A stretch of DNA of 13,619 nucleotides from an uncultured Amaricoccus sp. Its GTDB lineage: Bacteria; Pseudomonadota; Alphaproteobacteria; Rhodobacterales; Rhodobacteraceae. The stretch is taken from positions 1 through 13,619 of the forward strand of contig NZ_CALLYO010000274.1 in the NCBI RefSeq assembly GCF_937858865.1, read 5' to 3'. Below, one piece after another: positions 1 through 7,871 of this stretch. The notes beneath the pieces are model-generated. The model was not told the DNA's origin. It saw nothing but the letters and a program-made list of their open reading frames with translations, and ran no database searches. A program made the translations under genes and the position numbers. Position 1 is the stretch's first letter; every line of letters begins with the position of its first letter.

Positions 1-2
1 GG

Positions 3-1115
3 CCGTTCTGCGCCGCGAAATGTCCCTACTGCGACTTCAACAGCCACGTGCGCGGGGCGATCGATGCCGGCCGGTGGGGGCGGGCGCTGGTGGCGGAGAT
101 CGGAAACGCCGCGCGCCTGGTCCCCGGCCGCACGGTCGACACGGTCTTCTTCGGCGGCGGCACGCCGAGCCTGATGCCGCCGGAGACGGTGGCGGCGGTG
201 ATCGAGGCCATCCGCGGCGGCTGGCAGCTGGCGCCGGAGGCGGAGATCACGCTCGAGGCCAATCCGACCTCGGTCGAGGCCGGGCGCTTCCGCGGCTATC
301 GCGAGGCCGGGGTCAACCGGCTCTCGATGGGGATCCAGGCGCTCGACGATGCCGATCTCAGGGCGCTCGGCCGGATGCACGACACGGCCGAGGCGATCCG
401 CGCCTTCGAGGTGGCGCGCGGCATCTTCCCGCGGGTGAGCTTCGATCTCATCTATGCCCGGCAGGGGCAGACGCTCGCCGCCTGGCGCGACGAGCTCGGC
501 CGGGCGCTGGCGATGGCGGTCGACCACCTGTCGCTCTACCAGCTCACCATCGAGGCCGGCACGCGCTTCGGCGAGCTGGCCGCGCGCGGGCGGCTGCGCG
601 GCCTGCCGGCGGCGGAGGCGGCCGCGGAGATGTTCCTCGCCACGGCGGAGATCTGCGACCGGGCGGGGCTCTGCGGCTACGAGATTTCGAACCATGCCCG
701 GCCGGGCGCGGAGAGCCGGCACAATCTCCTCTACTGGCGCTATGGCGACTATGCCGGCATCGGCCCCGGCGCGCATGGCCGGCTGACGCTGCCGGGCGGG
801 CGGCAGGCGATCGAGTCGCTGCGCGCCCCGGAGGCCTGGCTCGCGGCGGTCGAAGCGGAAGGGTCGGGCGTCTCGCTCCGCTCCCCGCTCTCGGGCGGCG
901 AACAGGCGGCGGAGATGCTGATGATGGGGCTGCGCCTGCGCGAGGGCGTCGACCCCGCGCGCTACGCGGCGCTGAACGGGACGCCGCTCCCGACCGCCGG
1001 CATCGAGGAGCTCGATTCGCTCGGGCTCGTCGAGGCGCGGTCCGACCGGCTGCGGCTGACGGAGGCCGGGCGGCCGCTGCTCGACGCCGTGCTGCGGCGG
1101 CTGCTGGCGGGCTGA
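3..1115 (+). CDS. hemW: Radical SAM heme chaperone HemW, 5'-truncated by the window edge
   Basis: The frame is open from the first bases and ends at TGA 1113-1115, giving about 370 residues; the N-terminus lies left of the window. The first visible codons read PFCAAKCPYCDFNSHV, the CxxxCxxC motif that binds the radical SAM 4Fe-4S cluster. The motif continues C-D-F, whereas oxygen-independent coproporphyrinogen oxidase HemN has CxxxCxxCxC; this favours HemW. Other family signatures are GGGTPSL (SAM-binding region), a segment like YEISNHARPGAESRHNLLYW, and DYAGIGPGAHGR, followed by a C-terminal winged-helix-like part. HemW is known as a cytoplasmic heme-binding protein that helps insert heme into respiratory proteins; older annotations call it HemN-like. 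The internal ATG at 48 is not the start, because the cluster motif lies upstream of it. It converges on the methyltransferase gene. Confidence 0.93.
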   Translation, partial: PFCAAKCPYCDFNSHVRGAIDAGRWGRALVAEIGNAARLVPGRTVDTVFFGGGTPSLMPPETVAAVIEAIRGGWQLAPEAEITLEANPTSVEAGRFRGYREAGVNRLSMGIQALDDADLRALGRMHDTAEAIRAFEVARGIFPRVSFDLIYARQGQTLAAWRDELGRALAMAVDHLSLYQLTIEAGTRFGELAARGRLRGLPAAEAAAEMFLATAEICDRAGLCGYEISNHARPGAESRHNLLYWRYGDYAGIGPGAHGRLTLPGGRQAIESLRAPEAWLAAVEAEGSGVSLRSPLSGGEQAAEMLMMGLRLREGVDPARYAALNGTPLPTAGIEELDSLGLVEARSDRLRLTEAGRPLLDAVLRRLLAG

Positions 1116-1123
1116 GCCGGGCG

Positions 1124-1149
1124 CGGGGTGGGCGCGCGCGCCCACCCCG
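1124..1149. terminator. Perfect GC-rich palindrome, likely bidirectional terminator (copy A of repeat element)
   Basis: The core GGGGTGGGCGCG is followed directly by its exact reverse complement at 1125-1148, and one more C-G pair extends it to 1124-1149. It begins 8 bases after the hemW stop. The + strand downstream is AT-richer (CACCATATTGATTTCATTGG) but has no clean T run, so termination is inferred. The same GGTGGGC..GCCCAC core occurs in the palindrome at 9076-9093. Confidence 0.6.
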
Positions 1150-1181
1150 TCACCATATTGATTTCATTGGATGATCCAGAT

Positions 1182-1211
1182 CCGTCAACCGGGTGGAAAC
1201 CTTCGTTAACG
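1182..1211. repeat. 30-bp intergenic motif, copy A
   Basis: The motif begins CCGTCAACCGG and ends CTTCGTTAACG. It matches 9132-9161 at 29 of 30 positions, differing only at 1193 (G here, A there). It lies 33 bases after the palindrome 1125-1148 and 4 bases before the methyltransferase stop codon. It contains GTCAAC at 1184-1189 and GTTAAC at 1205-1210, whose centres are 21 bp apart, about two helical turns. CGTTAACG at its right end is itself an 8-bp palindrome. The function is unknown; a protein-binding site is one possibility. Confidence 0.7.
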
Positions 1212-1215
1212 CGCC

Positions 1216-2079
1216 TCAGCCCGGGTTGCGCGCGCTCACCATCCACGAGCTGGTGTCGAGCATGATCCCCTCGGCCGTGCGGTACCGGGCGAGTTCCTCC
1301 GTGAGCGCCGCCTCGATCTCCGGCCGCTTCGCCTCGGCGATCTCGCCCGCCTCGCGCACGATCTCGCCGGCCGGGCCGAGCGCCATCTGGAAGGCGACCG
1401 CCTCCTCCGGCGTCTCGCCCGCCCGGAGCAGCGCGTCGATCCGCTCGAAGCGGGGCCCTTCGTAGCCGGCGATCTCGAGCTGCTTCGCCACCACCTCGGG
1501 ATCGGCCATCGAGAAGGGCCCCGGCCCGCAGGTGCGCGCGTCCTCGCCGGGCGGCGGCAGGAAGCGCGATACTACCTCCTTCGGCAGGCGGAAGACCTCG
1601 TTCTCCTCGAGCGAGCGCCAGACGATCATCACCATCCGCCCGCCGGGCCGGAGGCTCCGCCGCATGTTGCGCAGCGCCGCCACCGGATTCTCGAAGAACT
1701 GCGTGCCGAAGCGCGAGAAGCAGAGGTCGAAGTCGCCCTCGAACGGATAGGCCTGCACGTCCGCCTCGACGAAGCGGAGGTTGCGGATGCCCGCCGCCGC
1801 CGCGTCGCGGCGGCCGAACTCGAGGAAGGCGTCGCAGCAGTCGATGCCGAGCACCTCGCCCTCCGGTCCGACCCGGCGGGCCAGCTCGATCGCGGTGTCG
1901 CCGAAGCCGCAGCCGACGTCGACCACCCTGCCGCCCGCCGGCACCTCCAGCCGGGGGAAGACCGCCGCGCTGTGGTGGGCGAGGCCGTCGACCAGGATGT
2001 GCTTCCAGCGCACGAACTTCGGCACGAGGATCTCGTTCCAGAAGTCGACGTATTCGGTGGTCTCGGTGACAACGGCCAT
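1216..2079 (-). CDS. Class I SAM-dependent methyltransferase, substrate unknown
   Basis: The 287-residue product has a Rossmann-type methyltransferase core. SAM motif I is VVDVGCGFG at residues 52-60; the acidic residue ending beta2 is in LGID (Asp80). A motif-II-like ADVQAYPF follows at 107-114, and the post-II strand LRPGGRMVMIVW is at 143-154. This arrangement is like UbiE/COQ5-type and other small-molecule methyltransferases. The N-terminal part, with WNEILVPKFVRWKHILVDGL, is probably the substrate lid. No signal peptide or membrane segment is visible, so it is likely cytoplasmic. The ATG at 2079-2077 is preceded by GGGAGG with 7 bases between, which supports this start. It stands alone, divergent from recQ and convergent with hemW, so context gives no substrate. 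Confidence 0.85.
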   Translation of the reverse strand: MAVVTETTEYVDFWNEILVPKFVRWKHILVDGLAHHSAAVFPRLEVPAGGRVVDVGCGFGDTAIELARRVGPEGEVLGIDCCDAFLEFGRRDAAAAGIRNLRFVEADVQAYPFEGDFDLCFSRFGTQFFENPVAALRNMRRSLRPGGRMVMIVWRSLEENEVFRLPKEVVSRFLPPPGEDARTCGPGPFSMADPEVVAKQLEIAGYEGPRFERIDALLRAGETPEEAVAFQMALGPAGEIVREAGEIAEAKRPEIEAALTEELARYRTAEGIMLDTSSWMVSARNPG

Positions 2080-2175
2080 GGATCAACCTCCCATTGGCAC
2101 CGTGTCATCCTACCACCTTCCGGCGGCCGGCGCACCGGGGGTCCGCGGCGGGTCAACCACGACGCGCCGCCGGCC

Positions 2176-2205
2176 TTGACCCCTCTCGCGCGGCGCCGCT
2201 ATGGG
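2176..2205 (+). promoter_or_regulatory. Predicted sigma70-type promoter for recQ
   Basis: TTGACC at 2176-2181 and TATGGG at 2200-2205 are separated by 18 bp. A start near 2212 would give recQ a leader of about 35 bases. The promoter upstream of the sulfurtransferase gene (6382-6410) has the same shape, which adds support. This was found by eye only. Confidence 0.5.
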
Positions 2206-2210
2206 AGGCC

Positions 2211-2247
2211 ATGCCGCGCCGCCGCCCCGCCTGCCGCCTTCGCCCCG

Positions 2248-2255
<8 letters not shown>
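2211..2255 (+). other. Possible 14-codon leader ORF overlapping the recQ start
   Basis: ATG 2211 has GGGAGG just upstream (2203-2208) and reads MPRRRPACRLRPDD to TGA 2253-2255, overlapping the recQ ATG (2248) by 8 bases as ATGACTGA. Translational coupling would explain why recQ lacks its own ribosome-binding site. Against this, the predicted transcript start is near 2212, which would remove the ATG. Very speculative. Confidence 0.15.
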
Positions 2256-4308
<2,053 letters not shown>

Positions 4309-4313
4309 GGGCG

Positions 4314-4330
4314 GCCCCGCTGCGCGGGGC
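4314..4330 (+). terminator. GC hairpin just after recQ
   Basis: GCCCCGC (4314-4320), loop TGC, GCGGGGC (4324-4330) form a perfect 7-bp stem starting 6 bases after the recQ stop. No T tract follows, so it may protect the mRNA 3' end or terminate weakly; the stronger terminator is at 4443-4469. Confidence 0.4.
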
Positions 4331-4386
4331 GGCGCCGTGCGTGCAAGACGGGCTGGAATCCGTTTCGATCCAGGCGCTTGCCGCGG

Positions 4387-4416
4387 GCGTTTACCGGGTG
4401 TTCATCAAGATTGACG
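4387..4416. repeat. Diverged third copy (C) of the 30-bp intergenic motif
   Basis: A gapless hand alignment to the copy at 1182-1211 gives 18 of 30 identities in the same orientation. Conserved parts are CGT near the left end, ACCGGGTG at 4393-4400, and the pattern G.TYRACG/TTGACG at the right end. GTTTAC and ATTGAC occupy the places of GTCAAC and GTTAAC, again 21 bp centre to centre. It sits between a hairpin and a convergent gene, as in the other copies. It was found by looking for it, so chance similarity is not excluded. Confidence 0.35.
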
Positions 4417-4442
4417 CGCCGGGCCGCGGACGCGGGACGTGA

Positions 4443-4469
4443 AAAGGCCCGCCGCGGGGGCGGGCCTTT
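4443..4469. terminator. Strong bidirectional intrinsic terminator between recQ and nirK
   Basis: AAAGGCCCGCC (4443-4453), loop GCGGG, then GGCGGGCCTTT (4459-4469) form a perfect 11-bp inverted repeat. The A run on the left and T run on the right let it act as a rho-independent terminator on both strands. It sits 20 bases beyond the nirK stop and serves both recQ and nirK. Confidence 0.85.
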
Positions 4470-4489
4470 CCGGTGGCGTTGCGCCGAGG

Positions 4490-6025
4490 TCAGTTCACCG
4501 GGCCCTGTTCGGCCGTGCCGGTGTGCATGATCTCGTCGTTCTCCGGGCCGTCGACGATCAGGTAGCCGACGAGGCCGCGCTCGGCGCGCGACAGCGCGTG
4601 GTCGACGAGCACGAAGGTGCCCGGACGGTCGATCTTGAAGTCGACGACCGTCGAGCCGCCCGGCGGGACGGTGACCGTCTGCACGCTGGTGATCGGCGGC
4701 GAGGTGATGCTGCCGAAGGTGTAGACGTTGTCGAAGATCTCGCCGATCACGTGGAACGACGAGGTGAAGTTCGGCCCGCCCACGCCGAAGTAGATGCGGA
4801 CCGTCTCGCCGACGTTCGCATAGAGCGGATGCCGCTTGGTCAGCGCCTCGACCGCGCCGTTGAAGATGAAGTACTCCGGGTTCTCCGACACCAGCTTGTC
4901 GTAGTCCATCTCCATCAGCCCGCGCGTGCCGTAGGGCTCGACGGTGTAGAGCTCGCCCTGCATCACGTAGAACTCGCGGTCGACGAGCGGCAGCCCGCCC
5001 TCGGGCTCGACGACGATGAGGCCGTACATGCCGTTGGTGATGTGGTGGGCGACGCTCGCGGTGGCGCAGTGGTAGACGTAGACGCCGGGCTTCAGCGCCT
5101 TGAAGGTGAAGACGTTCTCCTCGCCGGGCGCGGTCTGGGTGGCGTGCGAGCCGCCGCCGGGGCCGGTCGCGGCGTGGAAGTCGACCGAGTGCGGCATGAT
5201 GCTGTTCTCGGGGTTCTGCAGAGTCACCTCGACCGAGTCGCCGACGCGCACGCGCAGGAGCGGTCCCGGAACCTTGCCGTTGAAGGTCCAGTATTCGTAG
5301 GTGGTGCCGTCGTCGAGCTTGCCGACGAGCTCCTCGGTCACCAGCGTGACCTTCACCACTTCCGGCGCCCGCTGTCCGATCGGCGCGGGGAGGTCGCCCG
5401 GATCGCGCACGATGTCGGCGCCTTCCGCCTCGGAGGCGGCGCGCGGCCCGGCGACGACCTGGATCAGGCCCTCCATGCCGGCCAGCCGGTGGCCGGCGAT
5501 GGTGCAGAAATAGGCGAAGTCGCCGGGCTTGTCGGCGACGAAGGCGAAGGTCGAGGAGGCGTTCTTGCCGATCACCTTCGACGAGCGGGCGTTGTACTGG
5601 TCGATGAAGATGTCGTGCTCGGCGCCCTCGCCGTTGATGAGGACGACCTGCACCAGCTCGCCCTCGTGCACGGTGAGGGTGGGGTTGACCTTGCCGTCGA
5701 TGGTGCCGCCGACGCCGATGTAGACCATCCGGCCCTCGGCGATGCCGGTCCGGAGCGTGAAGACCAGCGGCGCATGGTAGCTGATGCCGGGCTGGGCGTT
5801 GACCGGGACCGGCGTCTCGGCCGCTGCCGCGGGCGCGGGCTGCGCGTCGCTCGCCCCGGCCTCGGTCGCCTGCGCCGTGTCGTGACCGTGGGTCTGCGCC
5901 AGCGCCCCGTCCGGCCACGCGAAGGCGCCGAGCACGAGCGCGCACGTTACCAGCGCGGCTCGGCCGAGGCTCCGCCAGCGGCCGGACCGCGGGCCCGGAG
6001 GGCCTTCAATCCGCAGAAGAGACAT
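4490..6025 (-). CDS. nirK: Copper-containing nitrite reductase NirK (class II) with an extra N-terminal cupredoxin domain
   Basis: The 511-residue precursor would reduce nitrite to NO in the periplasm. Residues 1-43 look like a Sec signal peptide ending ALA, followed by an Ala/Pro-rich linker to about 80. Domain 1 (about 81-192) is an additional cupredoxin with a full type 1 copper set: H137, C174, H179, M184 (CTIAGHRLAGM). The nirK core follows. Its type 1 ligands are H279, C320, H328 and M333; its type 2 ligands are H284, H319 and H476; the catalytic pair is D282 and H425 (equivalents of Asp98/His255 in the Alcaligenes faecalis enzyme). The short HCATASVAHHITNGM loop is typical of class II NirK. 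The N-terminal domain recalls Hyphomicrobium denitrificans NirK. ATG 6025 is preceded by GGAGGA with 7 bases between. The frame stays open to 6310, but the homology does not. No nirV follows. Confidence 0.93.
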   Translation of the reverse strand: MSLLRIEGPPGPRSGRWRSLGRAALVTCALVLGAFAWPDGALAQTHGHDTAQATEAGASDAQPAPAAAAETPVPVNAQPGISYHAPLVFTLRTGIAEGRMVYIGVGGTIDGKVNPTLTVHEGELVQVVLINGEGAEHDIFIDQYNARSSKVIGKNASSTFAFVADKPGDFAYFCTIAGHRLAGMEGLIQVVAGPRAASEAEGADIVRDPGDLPAPIGQRAPEVVKVTLVTEELVGKLDDGTTYEYWTFNGKVPGPLLRVRVGDSVEVTLQNPENSIMPHSVDFHAATGPGGGSHATQTAPGEENVFTFKALKPGVYVYHCATASVAHHITNGMYGLIVVEPEGGLPLVDREFYVMQGELYTVEPYGTRGLMEMDYDKLVSENPEYFIFNGAVEALTKRHPLYANVGETVRIYFGVGGPNFTSSFHVIGEIFDNVYTFGSITSPPITSVQTVTVPPGGSTVVDFKIDRPGTFVLVDHALSRAERGLVGYLIVDGPENDEIMHTGTAEQGPVN

Positions 6026-6252
6026 CAAACGTTCCTCCGATCCTTGGGACTGAGAGATGTGGTCGTCTCCCGGAGCGGCGATGCCTCCCCGAGCCTGCGA
6101 ACCCGTTTCCGGGATCGCGGCGGCACGGCCTGCGACTGCACGGGAGGCTCGCCGGCAGGCCGCGCTCCTCTCCCGCCACGCTCCCGTGACTCGCCAGGGA
6201 TCCCCGTCCCGAATTCGGCAGGCATCCTTCCCCCCGGTTTTCGTCCGCATCG

Positions 6253-6266
6253 TTGCGCAAGCGCAA
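6253..6266 (-). promoter_or_regulatory. FNR/NnrR-family binding site, likely controlling nirK
   Basis: TTGCG-CAAG-CGCAA is a 14-bp dyad with half-sites matching TTG-N8-CAA, the spacing used by FNR/FixK/NnrR/DNR regulators. G/C at half-site positions 4-5 is more like NnrR/DNR sites than FNR (TTGAT). It lies 228 bp from the nirK ATG. An activator centred at -41.5 would place the start near 6218; I see no convincing -10 there. It could also act on the rightward promoter at 6382. Confidence 0.6.
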
Positions 6267-6381
6267 GCACTTTCGCGCGGTGGGATCCGTAGCATGAAGT
6301 TACTCGTCACGCGACCGGGAAGCTCGGGCCCGGCGGTGGCCGGCGGCCGCGCGCGCCGGTTGCCCGCTCCCTGCCCACCCC

Positions 6382-6410
6382 TTGCCCCGCTGCCGGTTCG
6401 CCGCTATGCG
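6382..6410 (+). promoter_or_regulatory. Predicted sigma70-type promoter of the sulfurtransferase operon
   Basis: TTGCCC at 6382-6387 and TATGCG at 6405-6410 are separated by 17 bp, giving a start near 6417 and a leader of about 30 bases. The layout matches the recQ promoter (2176-2205). Confidence 0.5.
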
Positions 6411-6418
6411 AAGGTCCG

Positions 6419-6439
6419 GCGCAGGGCGCAGGGCGCAGG
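6419..6439 (+). repeat. Three tandem copies of GCGCAGG in the leader
   Basis: The 7-bp unit GCGCAGG occurs three times without interruption, immediately before the sulfurtransferase start region and right after the predicted transcription start. Copy number may vary between strains and change the promoter-to-start distance; no effect is shown by the sequence. Confidence 0.7.
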
Positions 6440-6448
6440 GGACGAGGC

Positions 6449-7300
6449 ATGGCGAGCGGCGATCCGCAGGACCTGGTGACCACGGACTGGCTGGCGGCGC
6501 ACCTCGAGGCGCCCGACGTCCGCATCCTCGACGCGAGCTGGTGCATGCCCGGCTCGGGCCGCGACCCCCATGCCGAGTTCGTCGCCCGCCACATCCCCGG
6601 CGCCCGCTTCTTCGACATCGACGAGATCGCCGACACCCGCTCGAGCCTGCCGCACATGGCCCCGCCGGTGGAGAAGTTCGTGTCGCGGATGCGCGCCATG
6701 GGCATCGGCGACGGCCACCGGGTCGTCGTCTACGATTCGACCGGCATCTGGAGCGCGCCGCGGGTCTGGTGGACCTTCCGCCTCTTCGGCAAGAGCGACG
6801 TGGCCGTGCTCGATGGCGGCCTGCCGAAGTGGATCGCCGAGGGCCGCCCGCTCGAGGACGGCGTGCCGATCATGCGCGACCGCCACTTCACCGCCCGCCG
6901 CGACGCGAGCCTGGTGCGCGACGTGACCCAGGTGGCCGCCTCGGCCAAGCTCGGCGACGCGCAGATCGTCGACGCCCGCTCGCGCGAGCGCTTCCTCGGC
7001 ACGGCGCCGGAGCCGCGCCCGGGCCTGCGCTCCGGGCACATCCCGGGGGCGAAGAGCCTGCCCTATGGCGAGCTCGTCAATCCCGACGGCACCATGAAGG
7101 ACGAGGCGGGCCTCGCCGCCGCCTTCGCCGCCGCCGGCGTCGACGTGACCAGGCCGGTCATCACCACCTGCGGCTCCGGCCTCTCGGCGGCGATCCTGAA
7201 CCTCGGCCTCGAGCGGCTCGGCAACCGCGCCCACGCGCTCTACGACGGCTCCTGGGCCGAGTGGGGCGGCTATGCCGACCTCAAGGTCGAAACCGGATGA
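6449..7300 (+). CDS. sseA: 3-mercaptopyruvate sulfurtransferase (two rhodanese domains)
   Basis: The 283-residue product has two tandem rhodanese domains: about 1-135 (with VRILDASW, ARHIPGARFFDID, VAVLDGGLPKW) and about 150-283 (AQIVDARSRERF, SGHIPGAKSLPY). The active-site loop is CGSGLSA with Cys241. CGSG[VL][TS]A loops are typical of 3-mercaptopyruvate sulfurtransferases, while thiosulfate sulfurtransferases usually carry CRxGxx. It would move sulfur from 3-mercaptopyruvate to the active Cys and then to thioredoxin, cyanide or another acceptor. No signal peptide is visible, so it is cytoplasmic. The start ATG 6449 has only a weak GACGAGG upstream. Its TGA overlaps the ATG of the acetyltransferase gene as ATGA, so the two are probably translationally coupled. 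Confidence 0.92.
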   Translation: MASGDPQDLVTTDWLAAHLEAPDVRILDASWCMPGSGRDPHAEFVARHIPGARFFDIDEIADTRSSLPHMAPPVEKFVSRMRAMGIGDGHRVVVYDSTGIWSAPRVWWTFRLFGKSDVAVLDGGLPKWIAEGRPLEDGVPIMRDRHFTARRDASLVRDVTQVAASAKLGDAQIVDARSRERFLGTAPEPRPGLRSGHIPGAKSLPYGELVNPDGTMKDEAGLAAAFAAAGVDVTRPVITTCGSGLSAAILNLGLERLGNRAHALYDGSWAEWGGYADLKVETG

Positions 7301-7854
7301 GGCACCGGGCGGGCGAGCGGATCGACTATGTCGTGACGTTCCTCGAGATGGACGCCCGGCCCGCCTTCCCGCGGCCGCACCTGCCGGCCGGGCCGGCGGC
7401 GGCGCTGATCGGCGCCGACCGGCCGCCGGTCTGGTACTTCCTCGACCTCTACGACGCGGTCGGCGCCGGCTACGAGTGGACCGACCAGCACGACCGCCCG
7501 GCCGGGGAGGTCGAGGCCTTCCTGCACGACCCGGCCGTCACCCTCTACAGCCTGATCCGCGACGGCTGGCCGCACGGCTTCTTCGTGCTCGACAGCCGCG
7601 CGCCGCAGGTCTGCGACCTCGGCTACTTCGGGCTGGTGCCCGAGGCGGTGGGCCGCGGGCTCGGCACCTTCCTGCTGCAGACGGCGCTGCACATGGCCTG
7701 GGACCGGCCGGGGACCCGCAGGGTCACGGTCAACACCAACTCGCTTGACCATCCCCGTGCGCTTCCGCTCTACCAGAAAGCCGGCTTCGTCCCCGTCCGG
7801 CGCGAGACCCGCTCGCGCGTGCTCACCCGCGACCGCGACGTGATCGAGGCCTGA
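7297..7854 (+). CDS. GNAT family N-acetyltransferase
   Basis: The 185-residue product has the GNAT acetyl-CoA-binding motif A: a beta strand LGYFGLVPEA leading into VGRGLG at 118-123 and the helix TFLLQTALHMAW. Motif B follows as VNTNSLDHPRALPLYQKAGF (about 145-164), with the common Asn...Tyr-x-K-x-GF ending. The N-terminal 90 residues, including WYFLDLYDAVG, hold the variable acceptor side. The acceptor cannot be told from the sequence. The ATG at 7297 overlaps the sulfurtransferase stop by 4 bases, and 17 bases separate its stop from the aminotransferase start. This places it in the middle of a three-gene operon and suggests a shared role, perhaps on a thiol or amino acid. That is inference. 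Confidence 0.88.
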   Translation: MRHRAGERIDYVVTFLEMDARPAFPRPHLPAGPAAALIGADRPPVWYFLDLYDAVGAGYEWTDQHDRPAGEVEAFLHDPAVTLYSLIRDGWPHGFFVLDSRAPQVCDLGYFGLVPEAVGRGLGTFLLQTALHMAWDRPGTRRVTVNTNSLDHPRALPLYQKAGFVPVRRETRSRVLTRDRDVIEA

Positions 7855-7871
7855 ACCCGAGGAAGCCGCCC

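Larger units (their letters stand above)
6026..6448. other. Regulatory intergenic region between nirK and the sulfurtransferase operon
   Basis: This is a divergent 423-bp gap. It holds the nirK ribosome-binding site (GGAGGA on the - strand, about 6033-6038), the FNR/NnrR-type palindrome at 6253-6266, the rightward promoter at 6382-6410 and a 7-bp triple repeat at 6419-6439. About 190-200 bases of the nirK side would be 5' leader if transcription starts about 41 bp from the palindrome centre. Open frames on both strands here have no recognisable protein features. I do not recognise a riboswitch. Confidence 0.6.

Noticed and set aside
1204..1211. CGTTAACG as a CtrA site
   Set aside because: CtrA sites need TTAA-N7-TTAA or the half-site TTAACCAT. 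Neither is present here or at 9154-9161.
4439..6292. Long open frame of 617 codons on the + strand, opposite nirK
   Set aside because: It is the antisense frame of a clearly recognisable NirK and is rich in the Asp/Val/Arg/Ala composition expected from reversed GC-rich coding sequence. No known domain is visible.
6057..6479. 140-codon + strand frame in the nirK-sseA gap
   Set aside because: It would span the sseA promoter and overlap the sseA start in another frame; the protein has no recognisable feature and there is no good ribosome-binding site.
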